This document shows, in pieces, positions 8,652 to 17,275 of a stretch of 64,000 nucleotides of DNA. Each line of letters starts with the position of its first letter. Positions within the stretch are counted from its first letter, which is position 1. Position numbers and translations under genes: made by a program. The notes beneath the pieces are model-generated. The model did no database searches. It saw only the letters and a list, made by a program, of their open reading frames with translations, and was not told the DNA's origin. Source of the DNA: SURF-28 sp034521465 (lineage in GTDB: Bacteria > Bacteroidota > Ignavibacteria > Ignavibacteriales > Melioribacteraceae); NCBI GenBank assembly GCA_034521465.1, contig JAXHMN010000025.1, positions 62,001 to 126,000 on the forward strand. The letters are read 5' to 3'.

Positions 8652-10007
8652 ATGGCTAAGAAATATGAAAAACCGGTGATAATAAAAGTACAAACCGGGA
8701 TGATGAACAAGTTCGGCAGCAGTCCGTACTATACACGAAAAATAAGAACGGAAATTGACGGAGTTGCAATTAGTGAATTAGTCGAAAAGTTCGGCTCGCC
8801 GTTATTTGTTTTTTCCGAGACCACACTTCGGCAAAAATACAGGGCTTATTACAATTCTTTTTCAACCCGTTATCCGAATGTAACTTTCGGCTGGTCTTAT
8901 AAAACAAATTATCTGCCTGCAGTTTGTTCTGTGTTGCATAAAGAAGGCGCAATTGCGGAAGTCGTTTCCGAAATGGAATACGATAAAGCAAGAAGTTTGG
9001 GAATACCCGGAAACAAAATTATTTACAACGGTCCATATAAAAATCTGCGTGCGCTGGAAAAAGCAGTTAAAGAAAATGCTATGATTCACATTGATCATTT
9101 CGATGAAATTTATGATTTGGAAAAAGTTGCCGATAAGCTGAACAAGAAAATTAAAGTCGGTATGCGTTTAAATATGGATACCGGAATTTATCCGCAATGG
9201 TCTCGCTTCGGATTAAATCTTGATTCCGGACAAGCAATGGATGCGATTAAAAGAATGGTTAGCAAAGGTAAACTTGTTTTGAACGGACTGCATTGTCACA
9301 TCGGCACATTTATTTTGGAGCCGAATGCTTATGCGGTTGAAATTGAAAAGATGGTCAAGTTCGGTTATGAAATTCAAGATAAGTTTGATATGAAAATTGA
9401 GTACTACGATATCGGCGGCGGCTTTCCTTCAAAGAGTAAATTAAAGGGAACCTACCAAGAGCCTGATGTTACTGTTCCTTCGATTGATGAGTATGCGGAA
9501 AATATTACAACCTCTTTGTTTAGAAATTTGAAAGCGGGCGATTTACCCAAATTGTATCTGGAAACCGGTCGCGGTATTGTTGATGAAGCCGGTTATTTGA
9601 TCACAACAATTATAGCATCAAAGAGATTGCCGGACGGCAGAAAATCTTATATAGCCGACGGTGGAATCAATTTACTTTACACTGCTTTTTGGTACAAATA
9701 TAATTTGGAAATCGATAGACAAGTTGACGGCACAAACGAACCGGCGATTGTTAACGGTCCGTTATGTATGAATATTGATGTGATTGAAGAAGGCACACTT
9801 CTTCCGCCGATGGAAAAAGGAACGAGATTAATTTTATCACCGGTAGGGGCATACAACGTTACACAATGGATGCAGTTCATTGAATATCGCCCGAATGTAG
9901 TAATGATTGGCCAAAACAAAGAAGTAGATTTGATTCGTGAAGCGGAAGATTTGAGTGATATTACGAGAAGAGAAAAGCTGCCGGAGAGACTCAAGCTAAA
10001 ACAATAG
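8652..10007 (+). CDS. PLP-dependent LysA-type decarboxylase with leader-like N-terminal extension
   Basis: Fold type III PLP enzyme of the diaminopimelate/ornithine decarboxylase family, 451 residues. Visible are the PLP lysine (GWSYKTNYLPAV), LHCHIGTF, the phosphate loop YDIGGGFPS, LYLETGRGIVDEAG, and the C-terminal PLCMNIDVI corresponding to the C-x-x-x-D element of the active site. It starts at 8652 because GGGAGA lies at a normal distance upstream. The first 25 residues (KYEKPVIIKVQTGMMNKFGS) precede the catalytic fold and resemble RiPP leader peptides of the YxxP type, an unusual feature in an enzyme. Together with the PqqD-like protein this suggests tethering or self-recognition. It is unlikely to be the housekeeping LysA. 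Confidence 0.8.
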   Translation: MAKKYEKPVIIKVQTGMMNKFGSSPYYTRKIRTEIDGVAISELVEKFGSPLFVFSETTLRQKYRAYYNSFSTRYPNVTFGWSYKTNYLPAVCSVLHKEGAIAEVVSEMEYDKARSLGIPGNKIIYNGPYKNLRALEKAVKENAMIHIDHFDEIYDLEKVADKLNKKIKVGMRLNMDTGIYPQWSRFGLNLDSGQAMDAIKRMVSKGKLVLNGLHCHIGTFILEPNAYAVEIEKMVKFGYEIQDKFDMKIEYYDIGGGFPSKSKLKGTYQEPDVTVPSIDEYAENITTSLFRNLKAGDLPKLYLETGRGIVDEAGYLITTIIASKRLPDGRKSYIADGGINLLYTAFWYKYNLEIDRQVDGTNEPAIVNGPLCMNIDVIEEGTLLPPMEKGTRLILSPVGAYNVTQWMQFIEYRPNVVMIGQNKEVDLIREAEDLSDITRREKLPERLKLKQ

Positions 10008-10497
10008 AACGCAGATAACGCAGATGCGACAGATTCACACAGATTAAAAGCGATAAATGACTGAGTATTTACATAAAGATTTAACATCGAAAATCATCAA
10101 AGCTTTTTATACAGTTTATAATAAATTGGGATATGGTTTTCTAGAAAAGGTGTATGAAAATGCTTTGAAAATTGAACTAACTAAAATGGGATTAACAGTT
10201 GAACGACAAAAGTTAATAAAAGTATATTATGATGAATCGGAAGTGGGAGAATACTTTGCTGATCTTTTGGTAAATAATCTAGTTATAATTGAATTAAAAG
10301 CTGCTGAAACTTTATTGGAAGAGCATGAAAATCAATTAATAAATTATCTCAAAGCAACGGATATTGAAGTTGGACTTCTATTAAACTTTGGTAAGAAACC
10401 TCAAATCAGTAGAAAAATTTTTACAAATAAATCAAAATCGGAGAGATAATCTGTGGAAATCTGCTTAATCTGTGTCATCAGTGTTCCATTGTAATTA
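10003..10497. repeat. ATCTG-rich inverted repeats flanking the GxxExxY gene
   Basis: The 45-50 bp on each side of the GxxExxY ORF are made of related inverted units: on the left GAACGCAGATAACGCAGAT, on the right AATCTGTGTCATCAGTGTTC. A gene-less version of the same ends occurs at 27165-27265. The gene plus its flanks therefore looks like one inserted unit within the decarboxylase/urea transporter operon. Confidence 0.6.
10057..10449 (+). CDS. GxxExxY family protein (PD-(D/E)xK nuclease-like)
   Basis: 130-residue member of the GxxExxY family. The name-giving motif is present (GFLEKVY), and the nuclease-like core ADLLVNNLVIIELKA shows the D...E-x-K arrangement of PD-(D/E)xK enzymes. Members are widespread, often found next to intergenic repeats, and have no firmly established function known to me. 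The flanking inverted repeats suggest it moved into this operon and is unrelated to the neighbouring metabolic genes. Confidence 0.85.
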   Translation: MTEYLHKDLTSKIIKAFYTVYNKLGYGFLEKVYENALKIELTKMGLTVERQKLIKVYYDESEVGEYFADLLVNNLVIIELKAAETLLEEHENQLINYLKATDIEVGLLLNFGKKPQISRKIFTNKSKSER

Positions 10498-12568
10498 TGA
10501 AAATCAACAACCACATAAAAGCATTACTGCAAAGCTACTCCGAGATTTACTTCTTCAAAAGTAAATGGATCGGTGCGCTGCTACTGCTTATTACTTTTAT
10601 CAATCCATACGTTGCACTTGGCGGGATTGTTGCCGTAATCTCTGCATACATTTTTGCGCGCATTATTAATATGAGCAACGAGTTTTTGAACGAAGGATTT
10701 TACACTTACAATCCTTTGCTTACCGGACTTGCAATCGGTTACCTTTTCAAATTCAATGAGCTTTCGGTTTTGTTTATGATTATTGCCGGAGTACTCACAT
10801 TTATTGTTACCGTTGTAATGTACAGTGTGTTTATCTATTACTTGAAGATGCCGGTTTTGAGTCTGCCCTTTGTAATTGTTTCATCAATTGCATACTTGGC
10901 GGCAACACAGTATTCAAATCTTTTTGTAACGGGACTTTATTCGCACACAATTTATGATCTTGAAATCACTCTTCCCTATTGGCTCGAAGGTTACTTCCGT
11001 TCTTTCGGTTCAATCTTTTTTATGACCGATGTTATTTCCGGGATTGTGATCGCATTGATATTTCTTGCGATGTCTCGAATTATGTTTCTGCTTTCGGTGA
11101 TCGGATATTTTACCGGCAGTATTGTAGTTGGATTAATGTACGGCTCTTTCGAGCAGTCGTTTGCAAATATAAATCACTTCAATTTTATTTTGATTGCAAT
11201 CGCTGTCGGCGGAGTGTTTCTTGTTCCTTCCTTAAAAAGTTATCTGCTTGCCGTTGTTGCAGTATGTACGTCAACAATTTTACTCGATTCGGTTTTAGTA
11301 TTTTGGTCGAACTTCGGTATTCCCGCATTTACACTGCCGTTTAATGCAATAACGCTTTCATTTATTTATTTACTCGGATTAATTAAGTATCCCCAAATTG
11401 CTTGGATAATAAAGAACACTCCCGAAGAAACACTCGACTTATACTTAACGAACAAACGAAGATATCCCGGTTCAAACACTACGGTGCAGCTTACCGTTTC
11501 TCGGGCAAGTGGACAGTCTACCAAGATTTTGACGGAAAGTGGACTCACAAAGGAAATTGGAAATACGCTTACGATTTTATCATAACCGGTGATGAAGGAA
11601 ACAGTTACAAAAACAATGGCGATTTGTTAGAAGATTATTACTGCTATAAAAAACCAGTTCTTTCACCCGTAAGCGGACGTGTTGTAAAAGTTGTAAACAA
11701 TTTAAAAGATATGTCGATTGGAAAAATTGATAAAGCAAACAATTGGGGAAACTTAATAATCATAAAAGATGACCGCGGATTTTATGTTGAGCTTTCACAC
11801 TTTGCTGAAGATTCAATAAAAGTAAAAGAAGGCGATTGGGTTGAAAGAAGTTCAATGCTCGGACTTTGCGGCAACTCAGGTTACTCACCGCAGCCGCATA
11901 TTCACATTCAAGTTCAGGAAACCGAAGACGTCGGTGCTCATACAATTGAGTTCAGTTTTATAAATTATATTGAAGATGGAAAGTTTTATTCAAATGATTT
12001 ACCTTCTTTAGAAAAAACTGTCGAGCCGCTTCACGTTGATAATGCATATGATAATTTGATGACGTTCGTCCTTGACGACGAAATGAAATTTGAAGTTTAT
12101 AAAGAGAATCAAAAGACTGATGAACTGCAGTTGAAAGTAGATATGGAAATTGACGGAACATTTTATTTTGATTCCGGTAAAGGCAAACTTTATTTCGAAA
12201 AGAAAGACGGAACATTTTATTTTTACAGCACGGAAGGAAATGATAAATACTTAAATATGATGCTGCAGTCCGTTCCCCGCTTCCCGCTTGCTTATCGCGA
12301 TAATTTACTTTGGAACGATACCATTCCTATTAGTTCTACGACAAACAAAATTAAAAAAGCGGTGGTTCTATTTTTGAGTTCATTCAATCATAACCTCTTT
12401 AGAGTCGATGTAACCTCAAAGTTTGTTTCATCGAAAAAAATTGAATCTGAAGTTGTATCTTCTACATTAGGATTAAAGAAGAAAGCCGAAATTGAACTTG
12501 ACGAGTTCAGAGGATTTTCTTCTTTTAAAATGGAAGATATTGAATTAAGGAAGGTCGATAATGAATAA
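10497..12568 (+). CDS. Urea transporter fused to M23 peptidase domain, one frameshift
   Basis: The first 320 residues are a urea-transporter-type channel of about ten membrane segments (e.g. NEGFYTYNPLLTGLAIGYLF and FGIPAFTLPFNAITLSFIYL). After a one-base shift near 11465 the frame continues as RFKHYGAAYRFSGKWTVYQD and then an M23/LytM-like domain (VLSPVSGRVVKVVNN, LIIIKDDRGFYVELSHFAED, YSPQPHIHIQVQ with the HIH metal motif). A further region of about 180 residues with no recognised domain follows. ORFs from the two halves overlap at 11402-11585. I believe they form one protein of about 690 residues. The downstream gene overlaps by 8 bp, so an envelope-linked operon is likely. Confidence 0.8.
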
Positions 12569-13411
12569 TCTCGTAAAAATATTTCTTTTGATAATAATTG
12601 CGATTTCTCTTCAAGCACAGTCATCGGTTACAACTATGTTTTATCACCTTCCGATTAGTTATAAAGATTCCGGTGTAAGAGAGAACAGTTCTTTGACCGG
12701 TGTTTATGCTGCGTGGGAAGCGGATTTAAATAACACTTTTGAGTTTGCAGCGGATTATTCCGACTTGAATTACATTTTCGATTTTCAAACATTGATCAAT
12801 ATGATTTTACATTTGCTTACACAAACGAACTCTATTCCGGATTGGAAGTTTCGTGCAGGCGGTCATTACATTAATTTCCGACGATGTTTTAACCGATCAA
12901 AGCTTACGTTCTCTTTGCCGGCGTCGGTAAATACAGATTCCGAAGTTGGGATGCCAACATTGATGTTTACTATTCTAATTACAGCAACTACACTCCTTCG
13001 TTTAACGCAATTCAATTGTCACCCAATTTTGGATTAACTTTTCCATTCGATCGAACTCAAGGTATTTATTTCAACTCATCGGCAAATTATATAATGCTGA
13101 GCGAAGAAATTTTATCCGATAAAAAGAATTACTTTTCATTGCGAGAAACTTTGACTTACTACAATAATAATTTTTCAATTTCTGCTTATGCTTTATTCGG
13201 CGAGCAAAAGTTTGCGGTAAGACAAAACGGATTTTTAGTTTACAACGTTGCCGATTTAATGAAGAACGGATACGGCGCTTCTATCACTTATTCTTTTACG
13301 CGTAATTTTTTCTTGAAAGGCGGAGTTGAGTACGATAAGTTTGATGAAGAAGCTTACGGCACTTCTGCATCTTCAACAAAATTTGTAATTTTAGCCGGAT
13401 TCAATTTTTAG
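12561..13411 (+). CDS. Outer-membrane beta-barrel protein (YaiO-like), frameshifted
   Basis: Signal peptide (FLLIIIAISLQAQS) followed by a beta-barrel with alternating aromatic residues. The frame breaks at about 12795 and again between 12870 and 12900. Corrected, it reads DQYDFTFAYTNELYSGLEV, then VLFAGVGKYRFRSWDANIDV, then LSPNFGLTFPFDRTQGIYFN, ending in FVILAGFNF, a typical barrel C-terminus with a final Phe. Length about 280 residues. The start overlaps the stop of the transporter-peptidase gene. A TPR gene follows at 10 bp. YaiO-type barrels are often paired with TPR proteins, which supports the assignment. Confidence 0.7.
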
Positions 13412-13420
13412 GGGAGCCAA

Positions 13421-14029
13421 ATGAAAAAGTTAACAATGATATTTTTATTCGTTTTTGTTTCTTCACTTTTTGCAATTACACCGGAAGAAATTCAAGAAGC
13501 TTATCACAAATCATTTAACTACGAGCAGATAGAAGATTACGAAAATGCAATCCGCGCGCTTTCTTCGGTGCTTGATGAATATCCGAACGGCTACACGGTT
13601 AACTTAAGATTGGGCTGGCTCTATTATTTACTCGGCAGATATGCTAATTCAATCGAACATTATCAAAAAGCAGTGCAAGTTGTTCCGACATCACTTGAAG
13701 CAAAAAACGGTTTGATGCTTCCGCAGCTTGCGCAGAATAAATATAATGATGTGGCTTCCACGGCATATCAAGTCGTGTCGGTTGATCATTATAATTATTA
13801 CGGTAATATGAGATTAGCATATTCATTACGAATGCAGAAAAAATACGATCAAGCCGAACAGATTTTAAACAAGATGTTGGCGGTTTATCCGACCGATATT
13901 ACATTTTTAACGGAGCTTGGATTGGTTAAATTTAATCAAGGTAATACGGAAAAAGCCGGCAGTTTAATGTGGGATGTTTTGACATTGGATCCCGAAAACG
14001 AAACAGCAAAGAATTATTTTTCAAAATAA
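13421..14029 (+). CDS. Exported tetratricopeptide-repeat protein
   Basis: 202 residues with signal peptide (MKKLTMIFLFVFVSSLFAIT) and about four TPR units, e.g. QIEDYENAIRALSSVLDEYP, LGRYANSIEHYQKAVQVVP, QKKYDQAEQILNKMLAVYP and QGNTEKAGSLMWDVLTLDPE. Probably a periplasmic scaffold for the barrel protein just upstream. It is the last gene of the operon; a large palindrome array follows immediately. Confidence 0.85.
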   Translation: MKKLTMIFLFVFVSSLFAITPEEIQEAYHKSFNYEQIEDYENAIRALSSVLDEYPNGYTVNLRLGWLYYLLGRYANSIEHYQKAVQVVPTSLEAKNGLMLPQLAQNKYNDVASTAYQVVSVDHYNYYGNMRLAYSLRMQKKYDQAEQILNKMLAVYPTDITFLTELGLVKFNQGNTEKAGSLMWDVLTLDPENETAKNYFSK

Positions 14030-14039
14030 GATATTTGCA

Positions 14040-16262
14040 AAATCATTCAATCCCGTTGGGGTTGTTTGTCATTTTACCTATTCAAACCCATTCATGTTCA
14101 ACCCCTTTCGGGGTTGGTGTGTTGTTAGATTGAAATTTTTCTATTCATATTCAATCCCTTCGGGATTGTTCGTTTTCCATTCACATTCAATCCCTTCGGG
14201 ATTGTCTGTTATCTATTCATGTTAAATCCTTTCGGGATTTTATAAAATTATGAACTACATTTTAATAACAACCACGAAGTGGTTGAATGTGAATTGATAA
14301 TAGAAACCCGATCATAAAAGAACTATTCTTTTCATCTTAAATCCCTTGGGATTGTTGTAAATTCTCAACGTAAATTTTTCCAACAACAACCGCGAAGTGG
14401 TGGAAACAGAATAATAATAGAAACCAGATAAAAAAGAACCTATTCTTTTCATCTTAAATCCCTTGGGGATTGTTGTATATTCTCCAACGTAACTTTCTTC
14501 AACAACAACCGCGAAGCGGTTGAATATGAATAGCAATATGAACAAAAAACAAAAGAACCCCAACGGGTTCAACAAGAATTGATTATATTATCGTTAAATT
14601 CCCTTGTGATTTTTATTTAATATTTCAGAGTGTATTACCAACAGTGAAGTGGTGAGAAACAAACAGATATTCAGAGTCCACAAAGAAAAGAACTGATTCT
14701 TTTCATCTTATAATACACTGGTGATTGTTGCAAATTCTAGAACGTAAATTTTTCCAACAACAACCGCGAAGCGGTTGAATGTGAATAGACAAGAAACACA
14801 AAGGATATGTCCAACCCCGAAGGGGTTGAACTTGAATAGAATATCTAATCAAATGAATCAACGAACCCCAGAGGGGTTCAATGTAAATTATGAATAGATT
14901 AAGATTCTAAAACAAAATTGAACCCCAACATGATTCAAGAATAGAGATTTGTTGTTTATATTAGGTCCACTCAAATCCATAATACAAATTGGAGATGAAC
15001 ATGAGCACATACACTCAAATTCTTTATCACATTACCTTTTCAACTAAACAACGCAAACCATCTCTTCATAACGAAAATCGTTCAAAACTTTTCAAATATA
15101 TTTGGGGATTGTTGCAAAATAAAAATTGTCATCTTTACAGAATCAATGGTGTAGAAGACCATATACATATTGCCACACATCTCCATCCAACAATTTCGTT
15201 ATCTGATTTAATTAAAGATATTAAACTCAGCACGACCGAATTCATCAAAAATGAAAAGATATTTTCAAATTTCGACGGATGGCAGGATGGTTATGGTGCT
15301 TTTACACATTCATTTTCAGAGAAAGATAGATTAATTGAATATGTAAAAAATCAAGAAGAACATCATAAAAAAACATCATTCAAAGAGGAATACATCAACC
15401 TGTTGAAAGAACACAAAATTGATTTTGATGAAAAATTCCTTCTTTCGATTTCTCGTTCAACCCCTTTCGGGGTTGGTGTATTGTTAGATTGAAATTTTTC
15501 TATTCATGTTCAATCCTTCGGGATTGTTCGCTGCGTTTCTTGTTCAATTCTATTCATATTCAATCTCTTCGGGATTGTTTATTGTTTTCTTGCTCATGTC
15601 TATTCATGTTCAACCCTTTTCGGGGTTGGATGTAATTGTAGAACTACATGCTGACAACAACAAAGTGGCGGAAGAACCCCGTCGGGGTTCGAAACTTGAT
15701 TGGAACCATCATTCTTTTCATCTCGAATCCCTGGGGATTCGTTATAAATTTTCTGATGTGAATTATTTCCAACAACAACCGTGTAGCGGTTGAACATGGA
15801 TAAACAAATCGATTTTTATGAACCATTAATAGAAACTCGATTAATTAAATCTTATTCTTTTCATCTCATAATCCCTGGGGATTGTTATAATTTTGAATGT
15901 AAATTTTTCCAACAACAACCTATAGCGGTTGACATGGATAAACAAATTATTTTTATGAACCATTAACAGAGATAGGTTCAAACCTTTCGGGATAATAAAA
16001 CTTGTAATTTTCTTTATTGCTATTCATATTAAATCCCTTCGGGATTGTTGGATATTCTCCAACGTATAATTCTCCAATAACAACCGCGAAGCGGTTGAAT
16101 GTGAATAGATAATCCGTACAACAAACAAAAGAACCCCGGAGGGGTTCAACAGGAATTGGTTTAATTGAGAGATTAAAATGGATATTCAATCTCTAAAAGA
16201 TCGTTTTTATTTTTCAAGTAATAAGATTTAATACCAACCTCCGAAGGTGTTAAAAATGGATA
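14040..16262. repeat. Array of about 30 REP-like palindromes around a Y1 transposase
   Basis: Imperfect palindromes of two kinds recur every 40-60 bp: CAATCCCTTCGGGATTG / CAACCCCTTCGGGGTTG and CAACCGCGAAGCGGTTG. Each is attached on one side to a conserved tail, TATTCACATTCAA or its complement TTGAATGTGAATAG, and copies lie in both orientations. A longer unit with CTTTTCATCTTAAATCCC also recurs (14328, 14447, 14698, 15713, 15855). The Y1 transposase gene is inside. Additional single copies occur at 40590-40770 and 60468-60500. Confidence 0.85.
15001..15492 (+). CDS. IS200-like Y1 transposase embedded in REP array
   Basis: About 163 residues. Traits of the HUH single-strand transposases are MSTYTQILYHITFSTKQRKP, the HUH motif in VEDHIHIATHLHPT and the catalytic Tyr region LIEYVKNQEEHHKK. 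I use the ATG at 15001 because GGAGA lies 6 bp before it; an in-frame ATG at 14995 and a TTG at 14989 also exist. The last ten codons (RSTPFGVGVLLD) are encoded by one of the REP palindromes, so the C-terminus is formed by a repeat inserted at the gene end. It is probably the enzyme that spread the array. Confidence 0.85.
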   Translation: MSTYTQILYHITFSTKQRKPSLHNENRSKLFKYIWGLLQNKNCHLYRINGVEDHIHIATHLHPTISLSDLIKDIKLSTTEFIKNEKIFSNFDGWQDGYGAFTHSFSEKDRLIEYVKNQEEHHKKTSFKEEYINLLKEHKIDFDEKFLLSISRSTPFGVGVLLD

Positions 16263-16362
16263 GAATTAGATAAAATGAAGGTTTCTTAATTACAATTGAG
16301 CTTGTTTTTATGTCGATAATTTTGCTATTTTAAACAATTGTTTATTACACTTATAAAAAGAT

Positions 16363-17055
16363 TTGAAAAAAATTAAAATACTTTTAATTGAAGATAACAG
16401 ACTTCTCCGCGAAGGTATTTCTGCAATGTTAAAGAAGCAGAAAGACATGCATGTAGTTGCAACTATCGGCAACGGTGAAAATATTTTGAATAAAATAGAA
16501 AAATCAAGTCCGGATATTATTCTTCTTGATCTGGGATTGCGAAGTCAAAACAGCTTGAGAGTAGTAAAATTAATTACAGAGAGTTACGAAAAAACTAAAA
16601 TAATTGTGATGGACTTGGTTCCGCTGCAGGCTGATGTTTTAGAGTATGTTCAAGCCGGTGTTTCCGGTTTTATTCTCAAAGATGCTAACATAAATGATTT
16701 CTTTAAAACGATCAGATCAGTATATGAAGGCGTTCAAGTTTTGCCCTCTCATTTAACCGGTTCGCTGTTTTCCCAAATAGTTGAACATGCGATGAACGGA
16801 AATAAACCCTCAAAAATTTTTAATGCTGTCCGAATGACTAAACGTGAACGTCAGGTAATCGAATTGATTGCCGATGGTTCCACAAATAAAGAGATCGCGC
16901 AGGTACTTCATCTATCAACTTTTACCGTTAAGAGTCACGTACACAACATTCTTGAAAAATTAGCTCTTAATTCCCGTGTACAGATTGCAAAACACGTACA
17001 TACTTCGAACGAATATAAGCCCACGGAAAAGACAGATTCTTCTAACGGCAAATAA
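16363..17055 (+). CDS. NarL/LuxR-type response regulator with atypical receiver
   Basis: 230-residue transcription factor. The receiver has the acidic pair E10-D11, phospho-acceptor D56 (IILLDLGL) and K106 (GFILKDA), but the conserved Thr/Ser after strand 4 is replaced by Asp (IIVMDLVP, about residue 84). The LuxR-type HTH is at about 160-215 (MTKRERQVIELIADGSTNKE, then FTVKSHVHNILEKL). The start is a TTG at 16363. A paralogue sits at 28218 and shares the same non-standard receiver position. The conserved 37-bp element lies directly downstream, before kaiC. It could be a regulator of the element-bearing genes. It has no element in its own upstream region, which is palindrome-rich DNA. Confidence 0.9.
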   Translation: MKKIKILLIEDNRLLREGISAMLKKQKDMHVVATIGNGENILNKIEKSSPDIILLDLGLRSQNSLRVVKLITESYEKTKIIVMDLVPLQADVLEYVQAGVSGFILKDANINDFFKTIRSVYEGVQVLPSHLTGSLFSQIVEHAMNGNKPSKIFNAVRMTKRERQVIELIADGSTNKEIAQVLHLSTFTVKSHVHNILEKLALNSRVQIAKHVHTSNEYKPTEKTDSSNGK

Positions 17056-17076
17056 TTCCAACCACAAATTTACGCT

Positions 17077-17112
17077 AAAGGATTAATCCATTTTTCATCC
17101 TTTTGGACGATA
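17077..17112 (+). promoter_or_regulatory. Conserved 37-bp element, copy 1 (upstream of kaiC)
   Basis: AAAGGATTAATCC, TTTTTCATCC, TTTTGGACGATAG. This is a divergent copy with a perfect 7-bp dyad AAAGGAT/ATCCTTT. It lies 164 bp before the kaiC ATG. Confidence 0.65.
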
Positions 17113-17275
17113 GTATTCATCCTTAAATGTTGTTAATATCATTTGTGAAAAAATGATGAGTCAGAAATATTCTGTTTTATCGAATAATGAATTATGTAAT
17201 CAATTGTATTTAATGAACAGCAATGTTCGTTGTACATAAATAATAATATGGGAAAACATTTCCAGGGATAAAATT

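Noticed and set aside
8652..10007. Housekeeping diaminopimelate decarboxylase LysA
   Set aside because: No lysine pathway genes nearby, an extra N-terminal tail and an operon with PqqD-like and ATP-grasp genes point to a specialised enzyme, although the fold is the same.
14312..14575. 87-residue minus-strand ORF
   Set aside because: It is made entirely of REP-like repeat DNA and its peptide repeats itself; similar ORFs at 15506-15826 and 15953-16189 are rejected for the same reason.
14040..16262. CRISPR array
   Set aside because: Repeats are palindromic, variable in sequence, in both orientations and unevenly spaced, and there are no cas genes; they fit REP/RAYT DNA instead.
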